This document shows positions 27,758-35,980 of a stretch of 64,000 nt of DNA, in pieces. The position numbers and the translations under genes were made by a program. The stretch is from Leptospira sp. GIMC2001 (lineage in GTDB: Bacteria; Spirochaetota; Leptospiria; Leptospirales; Leptospiraceae). Numbering within the stretch: the first letter of the stretch is position 1; each line of letters begins with the position of its first letter. The notes under the pieces are model-generated. The model saw only the letters and a list, made by a program, of their open reading frames with translations, had not been told where the DNA came from and did no database searches. The stretch lies in NCBI RefSeq assembly GCF_028462125.1, contig NZ_CP115468.1, forward strand, positions 2,969,559 through 3,033,558, written 5' to 3'.

Positions 27758-28588
27758 GTGGTGAAAATGTGCAAGACTTTAGAAGTCTCTAGGTCTGGTT
27801 ATTACAACTGGAAGAATAGAAGATTAAGTAAACGAAAAGTATTTAATATGCTATTGCTATCTGAGATAAAACGTATCCACATAGAATCAGAAGAAATATA
27901 TGGTAGCCCAAAAATCTATGAAACATTGATTACAGAGGGATACTTATGTAATAGAAAACTTGTAGAAAGATTAATGAAATTAGCGAAAATTCGCAGTAAA
28001 ATCAAGAAAAAGTTTAGAGTCGTAACAACGAACTCAAAACATTCTAATGAGATTTCTCCAAACATATTAAATCGAAAATTTAATGCTTCAAAACCTGGAG
28101 AAGTATGGTGTTCAGATATCACCTATATAGAAGTAAAATCTCGTTGGTTTTATTTAACTACGATAATCGATTTGTTTAATCGAGAAATAGTTGGTTGGGA
28201 TCTAAGCGAAAGCCTAGAATCTAATTCACTAATAACCTGCTTTGATAATGCTTTCAATTTACACAAACCAGAGCCAGGTTGTATATTCCATTCTGACCGT
28301 GGCATACAGTTTGCATCTAGGGAGTTTCGAAGAAAATTACAGGAAAGTGAAATGAAGCAAAGTATGAGTAGAAAAGGCGATTGTTGGGACAATGCTGTAG
28401 CTGAATCCTTTTTTAAAATATTAAAGTCTGAATTGATAAGGCATGTAAGGTATGATGATATGAAACAAGCAAAACAAAGTTTATTCGAATATATTGAAAT
28501 ATTTTACAATAGGAAAAGAATTCATTCTACTTTAGGCTTTACTTCACCTAGCGAATTCAAAAAACTATATAAAATGCGAACTGCCTAA
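27758..28588 (+). CDS. IS3-family transposase OrfB (DDE catalytic part)
   Basis: 276 residues from the first possible independent start, GTG 27758. The frame is open upstream to within orfA and reads KRPTTKIDKYQFIKDNVLYF before this point, typical of an OrfAB fusion, so the functional product probably begins at the slip site. The catalytic triad is present: WCSDITYI, FHSDRGIQFAS, and DNAVAESFFKILKSE with a 35-residue D-E spacing. HTH-like MCKTLEVSRSGYYNW is the usual OrfB beginning. The C-terminal RIHSTLGFTSPSEF is also standard. Confidence 0.95.
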   Translation: MVKMCKTLEVSRSGYYNWKNRRLSKRKVFNMLLLSEIKRIHIESEEIYGSPKIYETLITEGYLCNRKLVERLMKLAKIRSKIKKKFRVVTTNSKHSNEISPNILNRKFNASKPGEVWCSDITYIEVKSRWFYLTTIIDLFNREIVGWDLSESLESNSLITCFDNAFNLHKPEPGCIFHSDRGIQFASREFRRKLQESEMKQSMSRKGDCWDNAVAESFFKILKSELIRHVRYDDMKQAKQSLFEYIEIFYNRKRIHSTLGFTSPSEFKKLYKMRTA

Positions 28589-28618
28589 TTTACTGTCCGA
28601 AAAAAAGGGGGAGTACCA

Positions 28619-28740
28619 ATTCTTCGTGCCTACCTTCGTGCCGTCCGGTGGCCAGTTTGGAATACCAAAGCTGTCACGAAGGCAGGCACTTTTCTCGGGT
28701 TTAAGAGATTTTCTCTAAATTTATGCTTTTTTGATTTGAA
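28619..28740. repeat. Right part of the composite repeat split by the IS3 element
   Basis: TGCCTACCTTCGTG (28627-28640) pairs with CACGAAGGCAGGCA (28675-28688) at 13 of 14 positions around the inner hairpin CAGTTTGG/CCAAAGCTG. The GGGTTTAAGAGAT tail matches copies at 17598-17900 and 41404-41935. Confidence 0.85.
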
Positions 28741-28814
28741 ACTATTTTCCAGTATTTTTTTGATTTTGGTCATAGTTTCGAATTTCGAAGACTACCACAT
28801 GATTGAATTATAAC

Positions 28815-28844
28815 TTGACAATACGAATCTGATTGAAATATTTA
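28815..28844 (+). promoter_or_regulatory. Candidate promoter of the DUF433/DUF5615 pair
   Basis: A perfect -35 TTGACA (28815-28820) is followed 17-18 bp on by weak -10 candidates (ATATTT or TATTTA). Transcription would then start at or next to ATG 28849, and no SD is seen, so the mRNA may be leaderless. This is tentative. Confidence 0.35.
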
Positions 28845-28848
28845 AGCT

Positions 28849-29070
28849 ATGGTTAACTACAAAGATAGAATTACTTTTAATAATGCAGTTAGAACTGGGA
28901 AACCTTGTATTCGAAATTTAAGAGTAACTGTCTATGATATTTTAGGTTATTTAGCGTCAGGTATGACTAATTCTGATATACTTAGAGATTTTCCATATTT
29001 AGAAGAGGATGATATATTCGCTGCTCTAGCTTATGCTGCCGATTTTGAAAAATCGATATTGATTGCATAA
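28849..29070 (+). CDS. DUF433 antitoxin-like protein
   Basis: 73 residues of the DUF433 family (VapB-like winged helix). It shows the family phrase GKPCIRNLRVTVYDILGYLASGM and FPYLEEDDIFAALAYAADFE. DUF433 proteins usually sit just before a DUF5615 PIN-like gene and are believed to be its antitoxin. Here the partner starts 3 bp after the stop. No SD precedes the ATG. It lies just outside the IS3 and repeat block, typical of an accessory gene. Confidence 0.85.
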   Translation: MVNYKDRITFNNAVRTGKPCIRNLRVTVYDILGYLASGMTNSDILRDFPYLEEDDIFAALAYAADFEKSILIA

Positions 29071-29073
29071 CGA

Positions 29074-29400
29074 ATGTTGCTTTTTGATGCAAACCTTTCT
29101 CCTCGATTAATCCTGGAATTAAATAAGGATTTTCCAGATTCGCAACATGTAATTTCAATTGGACTAGAAAAGCATGATGTATCGATTCGAGAATATGCTA
29201 AATCGAACAAACTAACAATAATTTCAAAAGACCAAGATTTCTTTCAATTATATTTAGAATTTGGACACCCACCTAAATTCATTTGGATAAAACGAGGAAA
29301 TTGTCAAACCAAAGAAATTCTTGAACTTTTGATAATCAATAAAACATTGATTCATAATTTTTTATTAGATCAAGATATTGGTTTGTTAATTTTAAAATAA
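29074..29400 (+). CDS. DUF5615 PIN-like toxin protein
   Basis: 108 residues of the DUF5615 family, a PIN-like nuclease fold. Acidic residues expected at the active site are in LLFDANLSPRL and ISKDQDFFQLYLEFGHPPK. PIN toxins cut RNA; activity for DUF5615 is predicted rather than well studied. The start lies 3 bp after the DUF433 stop without its own SD, so it probably depends on coupled translation, a common way to keep toxin below antitoxin. Confidence 0.82.
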   Translation: MLLFDANLSPRLILELNKDFPDSQHVISIGLEKHDVSIREYAKSNKLTIISKDQDFFQLYLEFGHPPKFIWIKRGNCQTKEILELLIINKTLIHNFLLDQDIGLLILK

Positions 29401-30048
29401 TTTACTCATCTTACCTCCTTTCCTCAGAATTGGAGATCATAACTAAACTATTGAAGTGCATTATACTGGTTCAATAGGAAATAATATATTGACTCATAAA
29501 AATTCTTTGATTTTCATCAATGTTCTTAACTTCTAAGTACCGTCCTTGCTCTCGACACAATAGACTTCGGAAAAGATTCACCACCAAAGCACCCTTTCCT
29601 ACGGAAAGAAATGCTGGACAGGCAAAGATCACAATGGAGAGCACGAAGCACGCAAAGGTAATTAGAGAACTTAGATAAATACAACTGCAGCAAAACTCAA
29701 GTCAACACAACCAACATTCAAATCGAACATCAATCTCCGTGTCTCTGTTTACCCATCACCACTTTCACAAAGAAATGGTGATGTGGTGTGAAAACTCTTC
29801 CTATTCTTTAACAATAACATTATTTATAGAAAATAAAACAGTTCACACAAAGCCACAGAGTTCACAAAGAAGAGAAAAACTCAAATCAACACAAGGACGA
29901 AAATGGATGTCTCAATCATGTAATTATTTTAAAACTATTATTAGTGACAGAAAATATAACATTTATTAGTATAGAATAGATGTTTGATTATTTTACTAGT
30001 AGTGGAAGATTTCAAGATGATGAGACAGCTAGCAAATTCTTTAAATTG
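29401..30048. repeat. Repeat-bearing gap between the DUF5615 gene and a lipoprotein gene
   Basis: 29553-29658 is copy B of the ACGGAAAG unit (see 26264-26368). 29750-29785 contains CCCATCACCACTTTC and GAAATGGTGATG, an imperfect hairpin that recurs at 41722-41752. The 231-base plus-strand frame here is repeat sequence and not reported as a gene. Nothing else recognised. Confidence 0.75.
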
Positions 30049-30480
30049 ATGAATATAAAAACCGTTATTACAACAGCAATTATTTCAATCTATATACTAT
30101 TAATAATTGGCTGCGGTGGAATAAATGGAAATGATACTGTGGATTTAAAAGATTTTAAGGATGACAGGGATAATGCATTGCAATTAACAATAATACGCTG
30201 TCTGCGGATTGAACCTGAAAAAGAAGATACTTCTGTAAATATTTTAATTTTTCTTCCGACTGCATTGGGCAACTCGACTCAAGAGCTCGACAAAAGCATC
30301 GGCTATAAATACATCACGTCAAAAGATCGAGACTATTGTATTAATTCAATATTAACGATTCCTTGTGATGAAAATTTATTCTTGTCGATTATAATTGTTT
30401 TGGATCAATTATGTCAACCGAAGAGAGCTTCGATATGGCAAAACCAACACTTCGGGGAGGGTGAAATGGAGTTTTCCTGA
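30049..30480 (+). CDS. Hypothetical small lipoprotein
   Basis: 143 residues from ATG 30049. The N-terminus MNIKTVITTAIISIYILLIIGC is a complete lipoprotein signal with a spirochetal lipobox; the frame extends upstream to 29980 but that part lacks signal character. The mature protein contains four Cys (ending DQLCQPKR) and no recognised domain. No good SD is visible. It sits alone between repeat blocks, possibly an acquired or decaying gene. Function unknown. Confidence 0.55.
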   Translation: MNIKTVITTAIISIYILLIIGCGGINGNDTVDLKDFKDDRDNALQLTIIRCLRIEPEKEDTSVNILIFLPTALGNSTQELDKSIGYKYITSKDRDYCINSILTIPCDENLFLSIIIVLDQLCQPKRASIWQNQHFGEGEMEFS

Positions 30481-30737
30481 AGGGGGTCCTGAATTTTAAT
30501 TAAATCAAAAAAAATTGCAATTAATTATAAGGAATTGAAATTCATTTCGAGGAAGCATTAATTTCGAATATAAAAATAATTTTAATTTAAATAGAAATAA
30601 TTAGAGTTTTTTATACTGAAGTTATATCAACATCAAAAATACTAGCGACCAATATTTCTTTATGTTTGAATTATTGGTCTAATTAAATTCTCATCTGTCA
30701 TTAAAAATGATCAATGGATCTCAATCTTTAATTCCCA

Positions 30738-31190
30738 TTAATTATTATCGGTTTCAAAAAGCAGTAATAGCATCGTGAACCAACCAGCTAACCAAGTGAG
30801 AAAGTGAGCGAAACCAATCTGTAACAAAGAATCTACTCTAGCATTTAGCTCTGTGATTTTTGGCAAATTGTCCTCAAGCCCAAAAACGACCGTAACATAA
30901 TAAATACTTAGAGCAAATACACCAATTGCAATAAGATAGGTTCTCCAATTTCTCATAAAAATAACTCGATACAGTGAACTAGCCACAAGACTAAGTAGTG
31001 TTCCTGTCACGATATAAGGTACAAATGAAGTTCGAACATAGAAATAGTATTGAGTTGCAAGTCTCTCCATATCCTCCGAATTTGGATTTTTATACATTGC
31101 GAAATCGAAAACCAAGCTAACGGACATTAACCCAATTACGATCCCGGAGAGACCGAGAAGAAATTGTCTTATATAAATATTTCTTGTCAT
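30738..31190 (-). CDS. Hypothetical four-helix membrane protein
   Basis: 150 residues with four hydrophobic segments (about 8-28, 55-75, 83-103 and 125-145). SD AGGGA lies 6 nt upstream of the ATG. No family recognised. Orphan between AT-rich gaps. The gap upstream (31191-31440) is AT-rich with no feature seen. Confidence 0.7.
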   Translation of the reverse strand: MTRNIYIRQFLLGLSGIVIGLMSVSLVFDFAMYKNPNSEDMERLATQYYFYVRTSFVPYIVTGTLLSLVASSLYRVIFMRNWRTYLIAIGVFALSIYYVTVVFGLEDNLPKITELNARVDSLLQIGFAHFLTWLAGWFTMLLLLFETDNN

Positions 31191-31445
31191 TTATATTCCC
31201 TTATATTATTTTCTTAGATCTACCAAAATATTCTAATGAAATGAATACAATTTAAATAAATCAAACTCATTAGAGTGAACAATTAACTAGATACTAATTA
31301 AGTTTTAAATTTCAAACAATATAAAAATCCAGTCAAGAATTTTTTGAAAAAATATTTAAAATAAACCAATTATGCGATAATTTATCAACTAAGTTAAAAC
31401 GTTTAATTTAAATTAGGCATATTTACATTGCTGCATCACAATTCC

Positions 31446-31710
31446 ATTCTGAAAAGATTTACCATCACATCACCCTATCCTACGGAAAGAAGAGCTGGAC
31501 AGACAAAGATCACAATGGAGAGCACGAATACAGAATAAAACAATAAAAAAATATTTCATGCGACATCCAAGTCGAACACAGTCCTTCGTGAACTCCTTGT
31601 GCTCTTAGAGAACTTTGTGGTAAAAGTCTTCGTGCTTCCCTTCGTTTCGTCCAGTGTCCAGTTTGGAATGTCTACCCACCACCAGGGGGTTGGGCTGGTG
31701 ATGGGCCAAA
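31446..31710. repeat. Composite hairpin repeat beside the SDR gene
   Basis: 31449-31530 is a short copy of the ACGGAAAG unit. 31600-31660 carries AGAGAACTTTGTGGTAAAAG and a cruciform unit variant. CCCACCACCAG (31675-31685) pairs with CTGGTGATGGG (31695-31705) at 10 of 11 positions. The 204-base minus-strand frame at 31556-31759 is repeat sequence, not a gene. Confidence 0.78.
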
Positions 31711-31766
31711 ATCGTAAAAAATAAAATCTGACTATCCATTTGGTGAACTCTTCTTTCAATTTATCC

Positions 31767-32726
31767 TTATTGGCTAAGTGCTTTTAATCCCTGATCAATA
31801 TTTATTTGTGGGCTGTAATTCAATTCCAACCTTGCCTTATCAATACGAATGGTGCAATGTGCTGACATGATATTTGCCGCAAAACGGGTCAAAGGTGGCT
31901 CTTTTCGAATAAAAAATATTTTGTAAACTCCCTCAAGAAGAAATGCGAGAGTTCGCGCAAACCAACTAGGAATTGATTTGGAAGGAGGAACAATATTTCG
32001 TGTTGCAAGAAGTTTTGTCAAAAATTCTCTGAAACTTGTCTTTTCTCCATCGGTAATAAAATATACTTCACCTGGGCGTCCTGCAGTAAGAGCAAGCTTG
32101 ACCGCATGAACAAAATTTTGAATATGAGTGGTTGAAGTTTCATATCTGCCTTCATCCATCCAAGCAAATTGCCCTTTATTTACCATCTCAACGAGCGCTG
32201 GCAAAACAGTTTGATCACCTGGTCCCCACACCAGTCGTGGTCTAAGAACAATTGTTTCGAATTTTCCTGTTTGATTTGCATCGCGAACAAGTTTTTCTGA
32301 TTCCGCTTTAGACCAAGGGTATAAAAATTTATGTTTTTTGGGATAGTTATAAGTTTCATCAATATCTAACATATCCTGACCCGCAAATAATGCTGCCTCG
32401 CTAGAAATATGTATAAACCTTTTCACACCAGCTTCTTTGGCGACCTTTAGTAATTGAGCTGTTCCATCTATGGTTATCTTGCGGTATTCTTCCTTTTTTC
32501 CCCAAGGAGAAACAAATGCAGCGGAATGAATTATAACGTCGACACCGTGAAGATGTTCCGCCTTGACTTCTCCTAATTCAGATCGAATTGGTTCGGCTCC
32601 CAATTCTTTAATGGCTAAATCAGTTTTTTCGGATCTTGACATAGCAAGCAAATTGTGGTTTTCTCGCAACTTTGCAGCAATTGCACCTCCAATAAATCCA
32701 GATGCTCCTGTAATAAATATATTCAT
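31767..32726 (-). CDS. NAD(P)-dependent epimerase/dehydratase-like SDR
   Basis: 319 residues, extended short-chain dehydrogenase of the 3-beta-HSD/epimerase type. Rossmann motif ITGASGFIGGAIA at the N-terminus and catalytic YxxxK in LYPWSKAESE near residue 148. RPRLVWGPGD near 180 is typical. The substrate is unknown. ATG 32726 has AAGGAG 8 nt upstream; the longer frame to 32744 starts within this SD. Divergent from an ArsR-family gene across 83 bp containing a palindrome, so it is probably its target. Confidence 0.87.
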   Translation of the reverse strand: MNIFITGASGFIGGAIAAKLRENHNLLAMSRSEKTDLAIKELGAEPIRSELGEVKAEHLHGVDVIIHSAAFVSPWGKKEEYRKITIDGTAQLLKVAKEAGVKRFIHISSEAALFAGQDMLDIDETYNYPKKHKFLYPWSKAESEKLVRDANQTGKFETIVLRPRLVWGPGDQTVLPALVEMVNKGQFAWMDEGRYETSTTHIQNFVHAVKLALTAGRPGEVYFITDGEKTSFREFLTKLLATRNIVPPSKSIPSWFARTLAFLLEGVYKIFFIRKEPPLTRFAANIMSAHCTIRIDKARLELNYSPQINIDQGLKALSQ

Positions 32727-32781
32727 TCGCTTTTCTCCTTTCAATCACTAATAGAAATTGTCTTATTTTTGTCAATATCAT

Positions 32782-32801
32782 AATTTGATAGTTATCGAAT
32801 T
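32782..32801. promoter_or_regulatory. Operator-like palindrome between SDR and ArsR genes
   Basis: AATTTGATA-GT-TATCGAATT: 9-bp arms with one mismatch, in the shared intergenic region of two divergent genes. Position and size fit an ArsR-family dimer site. Confidence 0.6.
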
Positions 32802-32809
32802 GTAATAAA

Positions 32810-33214
32810 TTGAATGCTTTACGTAAAAAAGATCGATCAAATAGAAAATCTGTAGATTTGAAATCTATATCTAAGTCTTATGGAAATGTGACATCCTCAA
32901 ATGAAACTAAAAATCTAAAACGCCAATCGATGATCTTTCAAGCATTGGCAAATCCAAATCGATTACAATTATTTTTGGAAATCCTTCGAAACAAAGAAAG
33001 AAAAGTTAATGCAACGGGTAAATGTTATCTTTCAGATATTGTTCGTGGTATATCAATTGGGTCGCCCACTATCTCACACCATGTCAGGGAATTATCCCAG
33101 GCTGGCTTGATCACAACGGAACGGGATGGAAAACAATTGGTTTGCATGTTGAATATGGAAACAATTCAAGAAATTGGAGAAGTTTTAGGTCTTGAAGTGA
33201 AAAAAAGAAAATAG
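32810..33214 (+). CDS. ArsR-family winged-helix regulator
   Basis: Up to 134 residues. The ArsR fold begins near residue 38: MIFQALANPNRLQLFLEIL, GSPTISHHVRELSQAGLI as recognition helix, and TERDGKQLVCML as wing. The 37-residue N-terminal part is basic and polar and of unclear worth: TTG 32810 is the only early start and lacks an SD, while ATG 32924 would remove part of the first helix. No Cys-based ArsR metal site is seen. It may repress the divergent SDR gene and itself. Confidence 0.82.
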   Translation: MNALRKKDRSNRKSVDLKSISKSYGNVTSSNETKNLKRQSMIFQALANPNRLQLFLEILRNKERKVNATGKCYLSDIVRGISIGSPTISHHVRELSQAGLITTERDGKQLVCMLNMETIQEIGEVLGLEVKKRK

Positions 33215-33367
33215 GAAAGTTGAAATGCTTGCTTTGATTTGTTAAACCTTACAGTCTACAGTCTACAGTTGAATAGATTAAAAATAAAATATTAATTGAG
33301 ATTTTCTCTAATAATAAATGATTCTTAATAATGAAGGAAATTGAACTCACTTTTTAATAATAATTGA

Positions 33368-34972
33368 CTATTCCAAATACACTCTAACTCTCAAATTTTC
33401 TCCTAAATCTCCATCCAATTCATCTTCTATCCACTCGAAAAGCATCATCGGTTTGTAAGAATTCACTCTAGCCTTTCGAATGATCTCTGGAATAGAAATA
33501 CCACGACCAGAAATCTTGGACAAAATGTTCGTATCCATAATTTCATCGAGTCTTTCTATCATATTTCTATGAAATTCCAATTGAACTGTCAGTATTTTAT
33601 TTTTGTAAACTTCGATTCGAAGAAATTTTGCTATCGATTCTTCTTCCATCAAATCAAAGTTTGTATCATGATTTGTTTCAGTATTCTCGTGAACATTTGC
33701 GTCAATTCTTAGTTTCAAATTTGCGGTGATCTTGATTTTAAATTCTCTGATTTCTTCACTCAGTTCCTGTTCCATTCTCTCCAAACTTGGACGTACCCAA
33801 ACTTTACCGGAAGTCATTGCGCTCCAATGGAAAAAGCCCATAAAAGCGCGTATTACAGGAAATATTTCTGGTGTGGCTGCAAGCATGAATTGAAATCTAC
33901 GGGCTCCAAGAATATCAGAACATCTTTCTACTCGTTTCCATTTACTTAGATCATACGGTGATAGCTCCAAAAATGGTTCCAATACAACCGAGAGATACGC
34001 TTTCAAGCTCGATTGGATTGGTAGAAGCGTATCAGATCTAAATCCAATTTGTTCTAATAATTTGGTATCATTTAGTTCGTGATCATTTTGGTTTTTAATC
34101 AAAAGTAGTAACGCAATACGCTGATCCAAATTGAATTGATAAACAGATCCAAAATCATAAACTACCAATTGCAATTGATTCGCTCGTTTGCGAATACCGA
34201 AATTGCCCGAATTCGGATCTGTATGAACCATTCCTAATCTGAAAATTGATTCAAAATAAAAATCTTTAAAAAAATTCGCAATTTGTTCTCGCTCATTTAA
34301 AGTAGCTGTCTGTAAAAAAATCTCAATCGGAGTAGAATCTTCCCATTCTTGTACAAGAATTGATTCATTAGAATACTCTAAAATTGTGTTGGGAATGACT
34401 ATATTTCGATTTTTCTCAAAAAACTCTCTAAAATGATTTTGATTAGTCAATTCAGTCGAATAATCAAGCTCTTCTCTTAGGGCTGAGCCAATGAATTTTT
34501 TATATCCATTCGAATCAAAGCCCTCCTGAAAACCAGCAAACATAGAAGCCGCCAGATCAAGTAACCCTGTGTCTTGATCCAATTGATTTTCTATATTGGG
34601 ATACTGAATTTTTACGGCAAAAGAATATCCATTATTCAAAGTTATACGATTTACTTGACCGATACTTGCAGGACATTTTTCTATTTTCATATCCAAATTG
34701 ATTTTTGAATACAGAATTGGAGAAAGTTTATCGATTGTTTGGAGAACTAAATCATTCTCTAGCTCAGGAAGATTAGAGACTGCCTCTTTCCAAAGTGCTC
34801 CCTCCGAACCAATCAAACTCGCCTTAATCTGAGCAAATTTTGTAGGCAAACCTCGCATAGCTGCCAAAGATTGAATTGCTTTTTGCCTGGAATGTTCTGT
34901 ACCAAATGTAGACGATAAAGAATAAATTCCAGTTTTGGCAGCTCGAACCAGATTCGTTAGATTAAGATTCAT
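33368..34972 (-). CDS. ABC1/UbiB-family atypical kinase
   Basis: 534 residues of the ABC1 (AarF/UbiB/ADCK) family, kinase-like ATPases tied to quinone and lipid metabolism. Visible are the KxGQ-type motif as TKFAQIKASL near residue 44, the A-rich loop as CPASIGQVNRI, VKIQYP with the ion-pair Lys, EELDYSTEL, the catalytic loop GMVHTDPNSGNFGI and VYDFGSV as the metal motif. The C-terminal 130 residues are extra and acidic. It starts 5 bp after the patatin gene stop, so both are one operon. Confidence 0.88.
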   Translation of the reverse strand: MNLNLTNLVRAAKTGIYSLSSTFGTEHSRQKAIQSLAAMRGLPTKFAQIKASLIGSEGALWKEAVSNLPELENDLVLQTIDKLSPILYSKINLDMKIEKCPASIGQVNRITLNNGYSFAVKIQYPNIENQLDQDTGLLDLAASMFAGFQEGFDSNGYKKFIGSALREELDYSTELTNQNHFREFFEKNRNIVIPNTILEYSNESILVQEWEDSTPIEIFLQTATLNEREQIANFFKDFYFESIFRLGMVHTDPNSGNFGIRKRANQLQLVVYDFGSVYQFNLDQRIALLLLIKNQNDHELNDTKLLEQIGFRSDTLLPIQSSLKAYLSVVLEPFLELSPYDLSKWKRVERCSDILGARRFQFMLAATPEIFPVIRAFMGFFHWSAMTSGKVWVRPSLERMEQELSEEIREFKIKITANLKLRIDANVHENTETNHDTNFDLMEEESIAKFLRIEVYKNKILTVQLEFHRNMIERLDEIMDTNILSKISGRGISIPEIIRKARVNSYKPMMLFEWIEDELDGDLGENLRVRVYLE

Positions 34973-34977
34973 TGCTT

Positions 34978-35937
34978 CTATTTCGGATAGAGGTAACTCA
35001 AAATTCTTCTAAATATATTTCTACTCTTACGATACTCGCTTAAGAACTGAATTGTAAATTCCCTTCCCTGTCCAATCAGGAATTCTTTGACATCATGTGA
35101 TAAATCAAAATCCACGAATGACACTGCACCCGTGTCAATATCTACAGTTCGATTGTAATATTCAGGAGTTCTGCGAATCATTTCTGATTGAGAATCTGCG
35201 ATTGTGTCCACCAAACTTTTGACCCATTCTCGAACGCTTCCGTAATCTAAGTCTTTGGAAGTGGATACCATCTCAGATTTTCTAAATTTGAATCCAAGTG
35301 TCAACGGGTTCGTGCCTTCGGAATCAAAAGTCATGATCGGATAATTCAATAATGCGCCACCGTCAACATAAATATGATTATTTGGTATCTCGTTAGAAAA
35401 CTTGAATGCTTGAAAAAAGGCAGGAATCGCCATGGAGGCACAAACTGCTTCAGCTACAATAACGTTAGGTGTATGTGTGTAACTAAATTCTACAGATTTC
35501 TTTTCATTCAAATCTGTCGCAAAAACGTGGAGGTCACGTCCACCTTTATTATGTAAGTCGATAAAAGTTTCATCCCCGGTCCACTCTGCATGAGGATGAA
35601 AATTTGATCCAGATTTGATGATCAATTCTTTCGTCCAAGACAAGAATGGATTGGTACGAAACCATCCATACATTTTGGTGAATTCAAGAGGTCTCGCCTC
35701 CGATACAAAACTCTCAAAATTTGTATCTTTTAAGATTGTTTGAATCTCAGACGAATTGTAACGAAGAGCGAGAGCCAATGCACAGATAGCACCCGCGCTT
35801 GTTCCTGCAACTCTTTGAATCGATGGAAGAATGGACTCTTCTTCTAGAACTTGAATAGCACCAGAATAGGCAATTCCTAAAACTCCACCACCTTGAAAGA
35901 CTAAATTTTCAAAATTATAAATCAATGATTTCTCCAA
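34978..35937 (-). CDS. Patatin-like phospholipase
   Basis: 319 residues of the patatin family (Ser-Asp dyad lipid acyl hydrolases). The oxyanion motif is FQGGGVLGIAYSGA, the nucleophile is Ser47 in GTSAGA, and the Asp is in YVDGGALLNYP near residue 190. No signal peptide, so probably cytoplasmic or membrane-facing. Directly followed by an ABC1-kinase gene (5-bp gap), suggesting linked lipid work. Confidence 0.9.
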   Translation of the reverse strand: MEKSLIYNFENLVFQGGGVLGIAYSGAIQVLEEESILPSIQRVAGTSAGAICALALALRYNSSEIQTILKDTNFESFVSEARPLEFTKMYGWFRTNPFLSWTKELIIKSGSNFHPHAEWTGDETFIDLHNKGGRDLHVFATDLNEKKSVEFSYTHTPNVIVAEAVCASMAIPAFFQAFKFSNEIPNNHIYVDGGALLNYPIMTFDSEGTNPLTLGFKFRKSEMVSTSKDLDYGSVREWVKSLVDTIADSQSEMIRRTPEYYNRTVDIDTGAVSFVDFDLSHDVKEFLIGQGREFTIQFLSEYRKSRNIFRRILSYLYPK

Positions 35938-35980
35938 TTTAAATTATAAAATGAAGATGCAGACGATCAAGTATAAAACT

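Larger units (their letters stand above)
27355..28618 (+). mobile_element. IS3-family insertion sequence, complete (1264 bp)
   Basis: The ends are TGGTACTCCCCC (27355-27366) and GGGGGAGTACCA (28607-28618), perfect 12-bp inverted repeats, with GGACAG/CTGTCC matching further in. A 3-bp target duplication ATT flanks it (27352-27354 and 28619-28621). It carries orfA and orfB in the IS3 arrangement with a -1 frameshift site. Both frames and the DDE residues are intact, so it may still be active. Confidence 0.95.

Noticed and set aside
29739..29969. Plus-strand frame of 76 codons
   Set aside because: Read from dispersed-repeat sequence (hairpin CATCACCAC...GGTGATG); no SD and no homology recognised.
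31556..31759. Minus-strand frame of 67 codons
   Set aside because: Falls within the composite repeat; same words occur in other copies as non-coding DNA.
33250..33275. Short tandem repeat ACAGTCT
   Set aside because: Only about two to three units; too short to call a meaningful repeat.
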